A stretch of DNA of 33,880 nucleotides, taken from NCBI GenBank assembly GCA_001579985.1, contig LRSR01010328.1, forward strand, positions 1-33,880, read 5' to 3'. The notes under the pieces are model-generated. The model was given only the letters and a program-made list of their open reading frames with translations. It was not told where the DNA came from and searched no databases. The stretch comes from Hypsibius dujardini (lineage: Eukaryota; Tardigrada; Eutardigrada; Parachela; Hypsibiidae). A program made the position numbers and the translations under genes. This document shows, piece after piece, positions 1 to 8,975 of the stretch (position 1 is the first letter of the stretch; each line of letters starts with the position of its first letter).

Positions 1-9
1 AAAATTTAG

Positions 10-212
10 GGGCCGAACTACTGCAGGAACGGCCGCTTGACAAAATGAGACACTTGCTCTTCAAACACTTAAAGTCATTGCAGATGGAAAGTGTGACACA
101 GCTACCGGATGCAGCAATACTTTCGGCGGGTCCTCTCGTAATCCCTGTCAAGCTCACTTGGAGAGTTATTCAAGTGCCGACTTCAGAATCATTTGGACAT
201 GTTTTTTATTAA
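10..212 (+). CDS. Last coding exon of an unrecognised gene (5' part outside window)
   Basis: An open frame runs from a possible splice acceptor (tttag at 5-9) through 66 codons to a TAA at 210-212. It reads AELLQERPLDKMRHLLFKHL, then a stretch ending in SESFGHVFY. The composition is protein-like: balanced Leu/Val/Pro, GC-rich third positions at first, and an amphipathic Leu/Lys helix near the start. The acceptor leaves two bases (GG) before the first full codon, so the upstream intron would be phase 1. An AATAAA follows at 343-348, about 130 bases after the stop, which fits a terminal exon. I do not recognise the family. It is real coding sequence with fair confidence, because frame, acceptor and poly(A) signal agree, but the rest of the gene is off the left edge. 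Confidence 0.6.
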
Positions 213-342
213 GACCTATTTAAGTGATGCATATAAAAAAGTATTTCACCGCCAGAGACAGGCTAATTTAGTTTTGGTAAAAATTCAAAGTTGGAAACGG
301 TCCCACTCCATTTACCGCTAGGTGCAAGTAATTTATTTTTTT

Positions 343-348
343 AATAAA
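343..348 (+). terminator. Poly(A) signal AATAAA for the gene ending at 212
   Basis: A canonical AATAAA lies about 130 bases downstream of the TAA at 210-212, in a T-rich stretch with T-tracts on both sides. It is the first canonical signal after that stop. Confidence 0.5.
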
Positions 349-482
349 TGCGTTTTTTTTCGTGCCTCTAGCACGATCGAAATTCGGGCACAGTGCCTCT
401 GTGCTTCCCTCCCCCCATCCGCGCGACGCTCTTTTGTCAATTCTTTTTTTACCTTTTTCGGAATTAGTAGTAGTAGCTTGTA

Positions 483-647
483 CTCTACTGCCGCGTGGAA
501 GTGTTGCTCGGTTGATTGAGCGTTCGTAAATTCCGACCCAGGCTTGATTGATTCAACGACCGCAAAATTTACTGTACCGGGGGGTCAAAAGAATCGAACG
601 CTCAATCAATTGAACAACGCTCCCACCACTTCCACGCGACACTACAG
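483..647. mobile_element. Small foldback/MITE-like element with CTGTAGTG-type ends
   Basis: The two ends are imperfect inverted repeats. The left end reads CTCTACTGCCGCGTGGAAGT and the reverse complement of the right end reads CTGTAGTGTCGCGTGGAAGT. Pairing continues inwards to a shared TTGATTGAGCGTTCG, with one small gap. The left flank is TA (481-482) and the right flank is TG, so a TA target duplication is only half preserved. There is no coding capacity. The end sequence resembles the element at 31773-31915 and, more weakly, 680-951, which suggests a family of non-autonomous Tc1/mariner-type elements. Confidence 0.6.
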
Positions 648-679
648 TGCCTAACGTTTTGCACATGTGCTTTATATTA

Positions 680-951
680 CTGCACACTCCCGATCTCAAG
701 GGTCGATTATGCCCAATCCCCAATGATTCACATCAAGCTTGAGCGAATCGTTCAATTCCGTTCACTTGTCTGTGATTGGCCCGTTGGTTTTTGCCTGACA
801 GGCTATGCTACCTTGCTTGATTGAAATGATTTCGGTTTGAAAATTTTGAAGTCAATAAAGTTGAAGTAAATTTGAATGAACAATCAAGCGAGCGACGGTA
901 CGTGTTTTCAGGCCAGACCTAAAATCGACCCTTGAGATCGGGAGCGTACAG
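680..951. mobile_element. MITE, 272 bp, TA-flanked, 29-bp terminal inverted repeats
   Basis: The left end begins CTGCACACTCCCGATCTCAA and the reverse complement of the right end begins CTGTACGCTCCCGATCTCAA. They match at 27 of 29 positions. TA sits on both sides (678-679 and 952-953), as expected for a Tc1/mariner target duplication. The interior has no transposase-like reading frame, so the element would be non-autonomous. It lies between the 3' end of the first gene and the small-peptide gene at 1295. Confidence 0.75.
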
Positions 952-1294
952 TAGCAAAATTAGCGGCGTCACGATGGCCCTTTGTTAGTGTGTTAGAAAG
1001 CGCATGTCAAACGTTCCACTGCCGCTGCTTCGGCAACTGACCATTTGTCGCCCGCGAAAAACGACCCCCAACCCGTTTCTGACCCTCACACCATGACCTT
1101 GGTGCCGGGAAAAATGGAATTACGTTCGTCCACCGCCCTTAGCAATAAGGCTGCCCCGCTGCTGCCCGGAAACGCTCAGTTCGCGTGTGTCGCCGGAAAA
1201 AGCAGTTGCATTCTTTTATCTCCGCTCCGTATACCTTCCCAGTTTCCCTTTTCGACCTATCCCCGTCGAGACTCCCACACCCCGCCACCACACA

Positions 1295-1515
1295 ATGCCG
1301 GACAAAAAGCCAGAGGAGAAGAAGCCAGAGGAGAAGAAGCCCGAGGCTGGAAAGCCGGTAAGAAAAAGCATGGAAATTTCAAGCAAGGAAATGTCAGAGG
1401 GGAAATAATTTTTCTGACTTACTGAATTGTGAGTTTCTCATTTTTCTAATCATTTTGTTTTCAGGGAGACAAGAAGGACGCACCAAAGGCCGCCGCTCCG
1501 GCTTCCAAGAAGTGA
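1295..1515 (+). CDS. 37-residue Lys/Glu/Pro/Ala-rich peptide (two coding exons)
   Basis: Coding exons are 1295-1357 and 1465-1515. The intron 1358-1464 has a GTAAGA donor and a TTTTCAG acceptor and falls between codons. The product is a low-complexity, highly charged chain: three PEEKK/PEAGK-like repeats in the first exon, then GDKKDAPKAAAPASKK and a TGA. About 12 of 37 residues are Lys. There is no Cys, aromatic residue, signal peptide or membrane segment, so it should be disordered and nuclear or cytosolic. The ATG has a good context (CACACAATG) and follows a pyrimidine-rich leader. An AATAAA lies 190 bases after the stop. I chose this start rather than upstream in-frame codons because the repeat begins here and the leader looks untranslated. 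I recognise no family. Confidence 0.65.
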
Positions 1516-2110
1516 AGACCGGAAGATCGAAACATGGAGCCATTTATCGGGACTGAGGACCGCCGCGGGGAACCCTTTTCTTCACCTTCACTGAGGAGAA
1601 CTGTTTCTATGTTATATGTACGGCGGTCTATCGCTATAGTGACCAGTCAGTTTTTATAAAAGTAGGAGAGAAAAGCGAAAAAAGTCTTTTATATGCGAAA
1701 ATAATAAAATTGATGAGTTTCTCGTTGCTGTTTGCTGTCCTCCATGAGATCAATCCAACCCAAGTGGGGTATATGATAAAGTGACGAACAAACAGAATAC
1801 ACAAAACGATATGAGGAGGACAGAGGTATGCGCACTTCAGTGAAACAGAAGGGCAGATCGAGAACATATAAACAAGACGCACACTGTACATGACGTTTTT
1901 TGCAGCCTCACTAAAATGTTCCTGACAGCGGGAAAAGGGCCAAACTAAATGGATTTAGTTGGACGAGGAAGGCGGTCAACTAACTTACTGGTTGGCAATA
2001 TGTTAGACATTGTAATTTTGCATTCCGCTCGAAAGTGAGTCGAAACAGAACAAGTAACTCGGGAAAGCTCATCGAAAAGCGAATTAAAATTTTTAAAATG
2101 TCAACATGTT
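1516..2110. other. Non-coding spacer: 3' UTR and intergenic DNA
   Basis: Apart from the poly(A) signal at 1703 I see no supported gene, repeat array or RNA here. The open frame on the minus strand at 1634-1891 has no coding-like composition and no splice partner. Confidence 0.4.
1703..1708 (+). terminator. Poly(A) signal AATAAA for the 37-residue peptide gene
   Basis: This canonical hexamer lies about 190 bases past the TGA at 1513-1515, in AT-rich DNA. It is the first one after the stop. Confidence 0.5.
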
Positions 2111-2116
2111 TTTATT
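2111..2116 (-). terminator. Poly(A) signal (AATAAA on minus strand) for the small secreted-protein gene
   Basis: TTTATT on the plus strand reads AATAAA on the minus strand. It lies about 75 bases past the TAA at 2192-2194, the expected distance for the gene ending there. Confidence 0.5.
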
Positions 2117-2191
2117 GCAATCTAGCGTGCCGCGCATATGATCCTCCGACCGATTCAGCGGGGAGTTCTGTTGAGCTGCATTGAAATCGGT

Positions 2192-3565
2192 TTATTGATG
2201 AATGACATCAATCTGCTTCTGTGTTAAGTCCTTGCCCAGATGCTCAGACAACTGCGTGATGGCTGTTTTGAAATCATAAAATGACGATGTTCACATATAT
2301 CCAAGGAGAACCGGCAGCCTAAAATACAAGGCGGTAAACAACTTAATACAGACATACGAGCGGGCGGACAAGCAGCCAGACAGATACAGAGAGGCAGGTA
2401 AAAGGCCTACAGACAGTCAAACGGGGGTAGCAAGCAGGCAGACACACACACACACGAGTGGGCGAACAGAAAAACAGACAGGCAAACAGAGAGGCAGGCC
2501 AGTTATTCCGATGCCTTGTTCTCGATATTTGGACATATAAAATTCAGTCGCAAAGAACTACGGTATTGGTTATTATATGCGACATCAAGACGGCGTTGTT
2601 TTGGGGCACCACAACAAATATTTCCCAACAAACCCAAACGTACCAGTATATGAAATGGCAAGCATTGGTTATGTATCTTGCTGCACTACATGCTAGAGAC
2701 AAAAAACAGCGGCAACGAGATGGAAGGCACGTTTTTGTAAGCAAAAGATCGTCACGAGAAAGGGTTAGTGAAAGAAAAATGATTTCGATGGCACGAAGAG
2801 CAGACGTCAATTTTCTTCCTGCCAAGACTGCAAGAGTGCCTTCAAGGACTCCGGGGTAAGGAAGATTACATTCTCTGGAAAAGCAAAATGTTCCCTTTAT
2901 AATTTCAATTACGCAAAATACTATACGAGTATCACCTAGTCCCATTATCTGGCTGTCGATTGATTATTCAAGTACAAATATCAATGGCAAAACAAAACTA
3001 AGTTAAAAAAATTAAACTAAATCTAAACTGAAACCTTTAGTTACTAATTTCTCGGCTTTAGTCTTTTTAGTTAACAAAACAACTGAACTAAAAGTTAGTC
3101 ACTGAACATTTAACTGGGAAAAACTAAAAAAGCTGAACTTACACTAAAAAAATTAAGACTTTTAGTTACTAAAACAACTATCTTAAAACATGTAGTAACT
3201 AATTTTTTACTTGACTAAAAAAATTGCAAATTGTTTTTCATCCAAGCACGAGTATATGGAGCTGGAGCCGACTTACTGGTCCGGTCGGCCAAATCGAGGC
3301 CCACTTGAGTTCCATCGAAGCCGAAATCCTGTCTGTTCCTGTCGACTGAATCGACGAGAGGTCCAGTAAGTGATAAGGCAGCGCGCTTGGTTGGAGAGAT
3401 GATGGAGCTGGCCATGGCGTACGGTTCGAAAATGGTCCGAAAACCGCGGGACACTTCGCTGTCAGGTTCGTCGTTATTGGCCAGCTGAAGAAACACGGGA
3501 GACGCCAGGGTGAAGGCAACTACGAGCAGCAGCAGGACGATGCAGGCAGCCATAAGGTTTGCCAT
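2192..3565 (-). CDS. Probable small secreted protein or peptide precursor (two exons, 119 aa)
   Basis: Exon 1 (3277-3565) starts at an ATG and encodes a clear signal peptide (MANLMAACIVLLLLVVAFTL, cleavage near residue 21) followed by a polar region. It ends at a consensus GTAAGT donor in phase 1. The proposed exon 2 (2192-2262) starts after TTTCAAAACAG, joins in phase, and encodes ITQLSEHLGKDLTQKQIDVI plus two residues and a stop. An AATAAA follows 75 bases later. The mature chain would be about 98 residues with single Lys-Arg and Arg-Asn-Arg sites but no Gly-Lys-Arg amidation signal and no Cys. It could be a neuropeptide-like precursor or another secreted or single-pass protein; I recognise no family. 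Exon 1 is well supported. Exon 2 rests on matching phase, the amphipathic sequence and the poly(A) signal. An acceptor near 2866 would instead give a stop two codons later. Confidence 0.55.
2330..2500. repeat. Degenerate CAGA/AGGC tetranucleotide repeat
   Basis: Interrupted CAGACAGA and AGGCAGGC runs with a short (CA)n tract near 2445. The repeat sits inside the proposed intron 2263-3276 of the small secreted-protein gene. Confidence 0.6.
2985..3230. repeat. AT-rich TTAGTTACTAA-type degenerate repeat
   Basis: About 240 bases are dominated by variants of TTTAGTTACTAA and its complement (ACTAAAA, GTTAGTC, TTAGTTAAC). Similar blocks recur near 10500-10640, 23025-23280 and 24500-24790. It lies in the intron of the small secreted-protein gene. 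Confidence 0.45.
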
Positions 3566-4526
3566 ATTAACACACTGCTTTGGTATACACAGTGGAGGGA
3601 ATTAAAAATGTGCAGGTTAAACCTGGTGACTGATTTGAGATTTTTGGAAGAAATGATTCTTTGCGAAGTCCGAGAGAGAAGACTTGGGAAACTGTCTGGC
3701 CTCTGGGATAGTGTGGACAGAGCTTTTCGGCGAAATTAACGGTTAACGCGAAACGGTTGGTTGGTTCTTGTCTGGGGAAATGGGAAGTTATAAGGAAAGG
3801 AGACGCCAGATTAGGAGAATCACTGTGAATTACTAGCGCCATATTGGATTATTGGTCGTTTCAAAGAAAGCCGAAAGCAAGGACGATGTCATACTTAAGC
3901 AGGGGTACAAAATACGGAGTCGGCGACCCCTTCTCTTCGTTTCCATTACATGTTACCTGTTTTTGTCTGTCTGCTTACCTGCCTTTCTGTCTCGTCTGTC
4001 TGCCATTATCTGATTGACTGCCTGCCTGTCTTCCGGTGTATCTATCCGTCTGGTTGACTCCCTTTGTCATTATCTATCTTCCTGCTTCTCTGCATCTGTG
4101 TTTATCGAACTGTCTGTCTGTCTGGCTTCCTTTGTGTCTGTATGTCTGGTGGTCGACTTAGTCAAGGTCTGTCAAAATAAGAAAAACACGTATCATGGAC
4201 GAAAAGTTCAGAGTCTGAAATCTTACTTGAATTATACATAATACTAACACATCCTATATAAAAGAGGTCAGCATCATGAAAATGAATGATATACCACCAC
4301 AGGTATATCTATCACAATCACACGTTAAAGAATGCGTCTCTACAACATCCAAGAGAACCGAAACTTCGTTAGCCTAAAATATCGCAAAATAAAACATGAC
4401 TGTCCACCACAACACGCGTCATCACAATCAGCTGGAAAAAAAGTAATAAAATACGTTAAGCGATAAGTGAAACGAGTCACAGAAGCATGAGCAATTGTCG
4501 TTTGTGCTTGTCCGTTCTGTCTGCGT
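3566..4526. other. Intergenic spacer with degenerate CTGT-rich block (3955-4170)
   Basis: This lies between the start of the small secreted-protein gene and the 3' end of FZR1; both are on the minus strand. Positions 3955-4170 are CTGTCTGC/CTGCCTGT variants. I find no supported coding exon. The minus-strand frame at 3567-3842 is probably leader or upstream DNA of the secreted-protein gene. Confidence 0.4.
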
Positions 4527-6563
4527 TTAGCGAATGGCCGTCAAAAGGTCCAGAGAGGAGCGTCGTTGCATGCCGGTCCGTGATTGCGCAAAGACATGCC
4601 AGAAACGGAGGGATTCATCGCCAGCGCCCGTCACCACAGTCTCTCCGTCGGGGGCGGTCGAACAGAAGAGCACCTAAAATGAACATGTGCAAAATTGATG
4701 ACTAGGTCTGACAAACAGACTGGCAGATTGTCAGTCGGAAAAGAATTCAGTCAGACAGACAGACAGCGAGAGAAGCAAATTTACAGCCAGACAGACAGAC
4801 ACTCAAACAAGTCAGCCAGACACTGCAATAGTGAGATAGGCACTAGATAACTATACCGACATATTCAAAGCATTTATACAAACAGGCAACCACGCTATTT
4901 CCAAGCAGGCAGAGAGACATGTAAACAAATAGGCAAACAAATTGCAAGACAAACAGGCAGACACAGAAAAGTAGACAGATGAAGGGACAGGCAGCCAGGC
5001 AGATCGACAGACAGACATACAGATAGACAGCAAGACAGACATACAAACGAACACAAGCAGGCATAGAAACAACAGAAACCAGCCAAACAGACACTACGTA
5101 CACGCATGTCATGTCCTGTCATCTTGGCCATCGGTACCATGCTGGGGTACTTCCACAAAACGAGTTTGTGTTGGGTGTAGCCATGTGTTGTCAGCAGCTC
5201 CGGCGCGAACCTCGACCAGACCATATTACATATCTGCGAGCCGGTATTGACAGCCTTTACTGTCTGTCCCGTCAGGGTGTTCCAGAAACGAATGTACCGA
5301 TCATTGGTCCCGCCACCAGTTGCCAGCAAGCCATGTTGATGCGGCGACCAGGCGATGGCTTTAACAGCCGCCGTATGGTCCAGGTAGCTCTGCATCGGAG
5401 TGGTCGGACCGCTGGCAGGGTAGGACCAGACGTTGACCCTGTTGTCGTTGCCACCGGAGGCCAGGGCAGTGTAGTCGGGTGACCATTTAAGCCCACAGAC
5501 CTACGGAGTTCAGAAAGTGAGCTTACAAACATTCAATGGAAAGTCAGACAGATAGTCAGACCAACAGTTTTAACCAGATGGAGAAAGAGGTAACTAGAAA
5601 GAGACTCAGCCAGACATTCAGACAGCGACACGTAAACATAACAGTAGCAGATAGCCCGGCATACACACAGAAAACCATGCCCATAGGCAGGCAAATAGAC
5701 AGGATAACAGGCAAGTAGACAGACAGTAGACACACATAGAGGCAGGTAAACCGGTGTTGGGTTAAATGGGCAAATAGACAGATAGGCACACAGGTTGAGA
5801 GATATTTAGATAAGACAGGACTGTAAACAAAGAGGCAGACAAGCAGACAAACATGACATGACGACAAGATAGAGAGAAAAGCAGCAAAAGACAGGCAAAC
5901 ATGCCCTATCAATTAGACATCCAAAGAGCTTACCTCTTGCCGGTGGCCGCGATATGTCTGGATTGGGTAAGTAGGCGGTATTCTTAAGTCAGCCAGAACG
6001 ATGGTATGGTCACGGCTAGCAGACGCCAGCACATTCCCATTCCACGCCAATGATCCTGAAGAATAAGGGACATACGGTCTATAAACTTTTAAAACTCGAC
6101 AAACAATTAGAAATATAACCTAAAAGACAGACGGAACAGCAATTACAGTAGCAGACAGATTAGATAGAGTAAGCAAAACGCGGTGAATCGAAGTGGTAGA
6201 CCGATATGCTGATAGACAGCAAGTCAGACAAGAAGGTCGCGACAGAGACACATTCAGACAGAAAAACAAACTAACCGACACGCTGCTTGTGATGCTGCAG
6301 AATGGTCACTTGTTTCTGCGTTACAGTGTCCCAGACATGAAGTGCCCCGTCCCCCGTGCCAACGGCTATTCGCGCCCCGTTATCCGACCAGCTCACTGAA
6401 GAGACCAATTGTGTTCCATTGTCTTCCAACGAACACAGTCTCGTCCTCTGAAATCAAGTAAATATAAAGTTGGTTACCGTCTTTATTGCCAGTGTGTCTG
6501 GCTCCTTGCGATTTGCCTGTGAATAAGTCTATCTCTGTTTGACTATTTGACTGTCCGTCTGAC

Positions 6564-6595
<32 letters not shown>

Positions 6596-8975
6596 GGTCT
6601 GTCTGTCGGTCTTTCTGCCTCCCGGCTTGCTTACTTGTCCGTCTGCCTGCTTTTCGTCTGTTAAAATGGCGGTCTGGCGGCTGCTCGATTGTCTGCTCGC
6701 CCGAACCTGCTTGTCTAACTGCATTTCTAGTCCAAACTATTGCCTTCTCACCGGTAAATCTTGGCTGGCACTCCAAAGGTAGACAGACGGACCAAGCCCA
6801 ACAGCAATGACGTTGCTTTTAGACCAATCAATCAGGCTGAGGTAGAAATCGTCCGCAAGGCCCGGTGCATCGAGGATTCGGTAGGGATGATTCGCAATTT
6901 TCCGTTCTTCCTAGAGCGTATATAAAAACACCAACTAGAAGGGTGTGGAAATCCGAATATGCAGCAGAGAGCAGAAATAAGCAGGGCGGTTTTGACTTGC
7001 ATAACCCCTTTGTCAGTCTGTCTATCTGTCTGTATGTCTTTCTGTTTGTCTGTCTGTCTATCAGCATGTTTTTATCTGTCGAAAATATGCGCACATCCAA
7101 CAGAATTACCTTTAAGACGTTCCGGAAGCGTCCCAGCATGTTGTGAGTCTTCTCCGACAGGGGCGAAAGCGACAGCGGCACGGACGAAGATGAGCTCCTT
7201 GGGAATGTCTTCTTCGCCGAATACTGTGTAGAAATCATGAAAAAAAACGTCACCAAAGCGTATAATTTATGCACAGGAAACACAGACGCATATGTATCGA
7301 ACCAGAGACCGACCTAACAGGAATGGATAGATAGACATACAGAAAATTGGCATACAGATAATCAGACAAAACGTTTCCCAGCATTGATGAATTAGAAATG
7401 AAGAGAAAGAAGAAGGTAGACCATACCCCATGCAGATAGAAACAGACGAGCAAGCGTCTAAGTGAGAAGCCAATCACACAACGTTACAGACAGATCCAGA
7501 GGTGGGCAGACAAGGAAGAAAAGCCACAGAGGCACGAGTCAGTAAAACGTACAAAAATGCAGGTGATTAGGCAGACAGATCAAGGCAGACAGCGCATAAC
7601 AGACAAACGGATACACAGAGGAAAAACAAACAGACAAGAACACAGACAAACAGCTAGGCAGGGAGTCAGACAACGAAACAATCTACTAAACAAACAGACG
7701 TACACGTAGACAGATGTCTGAGTGAGTGTGTAAAAAGACAGACATCCATGTCAGATGGTATGCAGAAAAGGTAAACAAACACTAAAACAGACACCAGATA
7801 AATAAATTCACTGACGGTAAAGACATTTCGCTGGTTGCTTCGCGTCGTCGATGTCGTCGAGTAGTACGTTCCAATCGTTGAACACGACTTGAAAGAGGAA
7901 TTCCCCAACGACACGTCGAGACTGGCGGAAGTGAGGCCGCCTGTTGCCTCTAAACGACCGCTGGACCGAGTTCGGCTCATCGTAGAGCGATTGCTGTTCT
8001 CCTGATCGTGGACATCCTCCATCGCGTCCGGCATGTCTCTTCCCATGATCTCATTGTCCAACAGACGCTGGAAGAGTGCTTTATTCGCCTGCCGATCCTC
8101 GTAGTCGTTGGAGCATTCGTTAAGGAAGCTAGTAATCTGGGACGGCGGCGGGGAAGAAGGAATGTTCTCGTAGTCACTGGTGGAGCTCTTGTCTTGAATG
8201 TGCCGGGACGCGTATGGAGTGTAGGCGATGCGCCAGCGACGAGGCTGACGCTGCGGAATATACCGATCTGGGGAGTTGATCGCACTCGTCACGGTGGTGG
8301 AGATCTTTAACTGCATTCAGTAAGAAACATGGAGGTTGTTCGTTGACTAGTTTAAGAATTATAAAAAGACTCATCAATCAAGCGAACGGTTGGATATGAA
8401 AACCCTTTATAAAAATTAGGAAATATAGGAATATAGGAAATATAAATACTAAACTAATTTTAATATACTAATCTAAAAAGCAGGATACCTACCATAAGCC
8501 AACAAGCGATCAAACGAAACCATAAAATAAAGTTAAAATATGAAAGAATCAATGAAGCAAGTGATGGAGCAAAGTAACCCGTAAACTCATTCTGCCATCA
8601 AGTTAACACTTCCTGTCGCCGCAAATGGAGGTTCAATAAACAAAAGAAGAGCCTTCTCGGACTCTATCAACACCACATTTAAAAACGCAATGCTTCAAAC
8701 ATCAAACACCGACTGAGGGAAATGGGAAAGGACAAAATAGCGCGCTAACGAATTATACACTAATCAATCAGTCAAGCGCGTAAATTTTCAATGGAGCAGT
8801 CCATCATTCAATTCATCAATCAAGCCACGCGTAGCATTAGAAAATCGCATCTACGTTTCTAATTCATTTTCCGGCAGCAACACCACAAAAGACTCACCGC
8901 GTCAGCAACCGCACAAGACTCCGAATGGCTACGGATAAAATTCTCCAGGTCGACATGTTCAGTCGATCTCTCCAT
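4527..8975 (-). CDS. FZR1: FZR1/Cdh1 (Fizzy-related) APC/C co-activator, 8 coding exons, 561 aa
   Basis: Coding exons, in order, are 8898-8975, 7816-8310, 7110-7223, 6752-6910, 6276-6447, 5934-6055, 5102-5500 and 4527-4673; all joins keep phase. Fizzy-related proteins recruit substrates to the anaphase-promoting complex in late mitosis and G1. The C-box DRYIPQR (residues 41-47) binds the APC/C. ALFQRLLDNEIMG and YSAKK...SLSPLSEK follow as in other Cdh1 proteins, then LDAPGLADDFYLSLIDW opens a seven-bladed WD40 propeller (about 245-545). Diagnostic blocks include GHRQEVCGLKWS, AVKAIAWSPHQHGLLATGGG and TGAGDE.LRFW. The chain ends in the Ile-Arg tail that docks on APC3. This combination favours Cdh1 over Cdc20. 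The first exon (26 residues) is divergent; its ATG precedes a GTGAGT donor in phase. An ATG at 8316 overlaps the exon-2 acceptor and is probably intronic. Human FZR1 is 496 aa; the extra length is in the Ser/Thr-rich N-terminal region. Confidence 0.95.
4738..5080. repeat. (CAGA)n tetranucleotide repeat in FZR1 intron 7
   Basis: Interrupted CAGACAGA/CAGGCAGA runs fill most of the intron 4674-5101, starting about 20 bases from the donor. In transcript sense it reads CTGTCTGT, so read-through would encode Cys-Leu-Ser-Val repeats. Confidence 0.7.
5530..5900. repeat. Degenerate CAGA tetranucleotide repeat in FZR1 intron 6
   Basis: CAGACAGA variants with AGGCAAAT interruptions fill most of the intron 5501-5933. 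Confidence 0.6.
6551..6625. repeat. (CTGT)n microsatellite in FZR1 intron 4
   Basis: About ten near-perfect CTGT units, then CGGT/CTTT variants. It lies within the intron 6448-6751. The orientation is opposite to the arrays in introns 6 and 7 of the same gene. Confidence 0.8.
7012..7078. repeat. (CTGT)n microsatellite in FZR1 intron 3
   Basis: Imperfect CTGTCTGT run with TATG and TTTC interruptions, within the 199-bp intron 6911-7109. Confidence 0.7.
7555..7795. repeat. Degenerate (CAGA)n repeat in FZR1 intron 2
   Basis: CAGACAAA/CAGACAGA variants extend close to the exon-2 donor at 7815, within the intron 7224-7815. Confidence 0.6.

Noticed and set aside
2458-2945. Overlapping 133-codon frames on both strands
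   Set aside because: Both overlap repeat-derived sequence in an intron. The minus-strand frame could be an alternative exon of the secreted-protein gene, but the composition is poor and the 2192-2262 exon fits better.
4843-5112. Cys/Leu/Ser/Val-rich open frames over CTGT repeats (also 5556-5912, 6547-6810, 14647-15285)
   Set aside because: They are translations of tetranucleotide repeats inside introns. They have no family signature and overlap well-supported exons on the minus strand.
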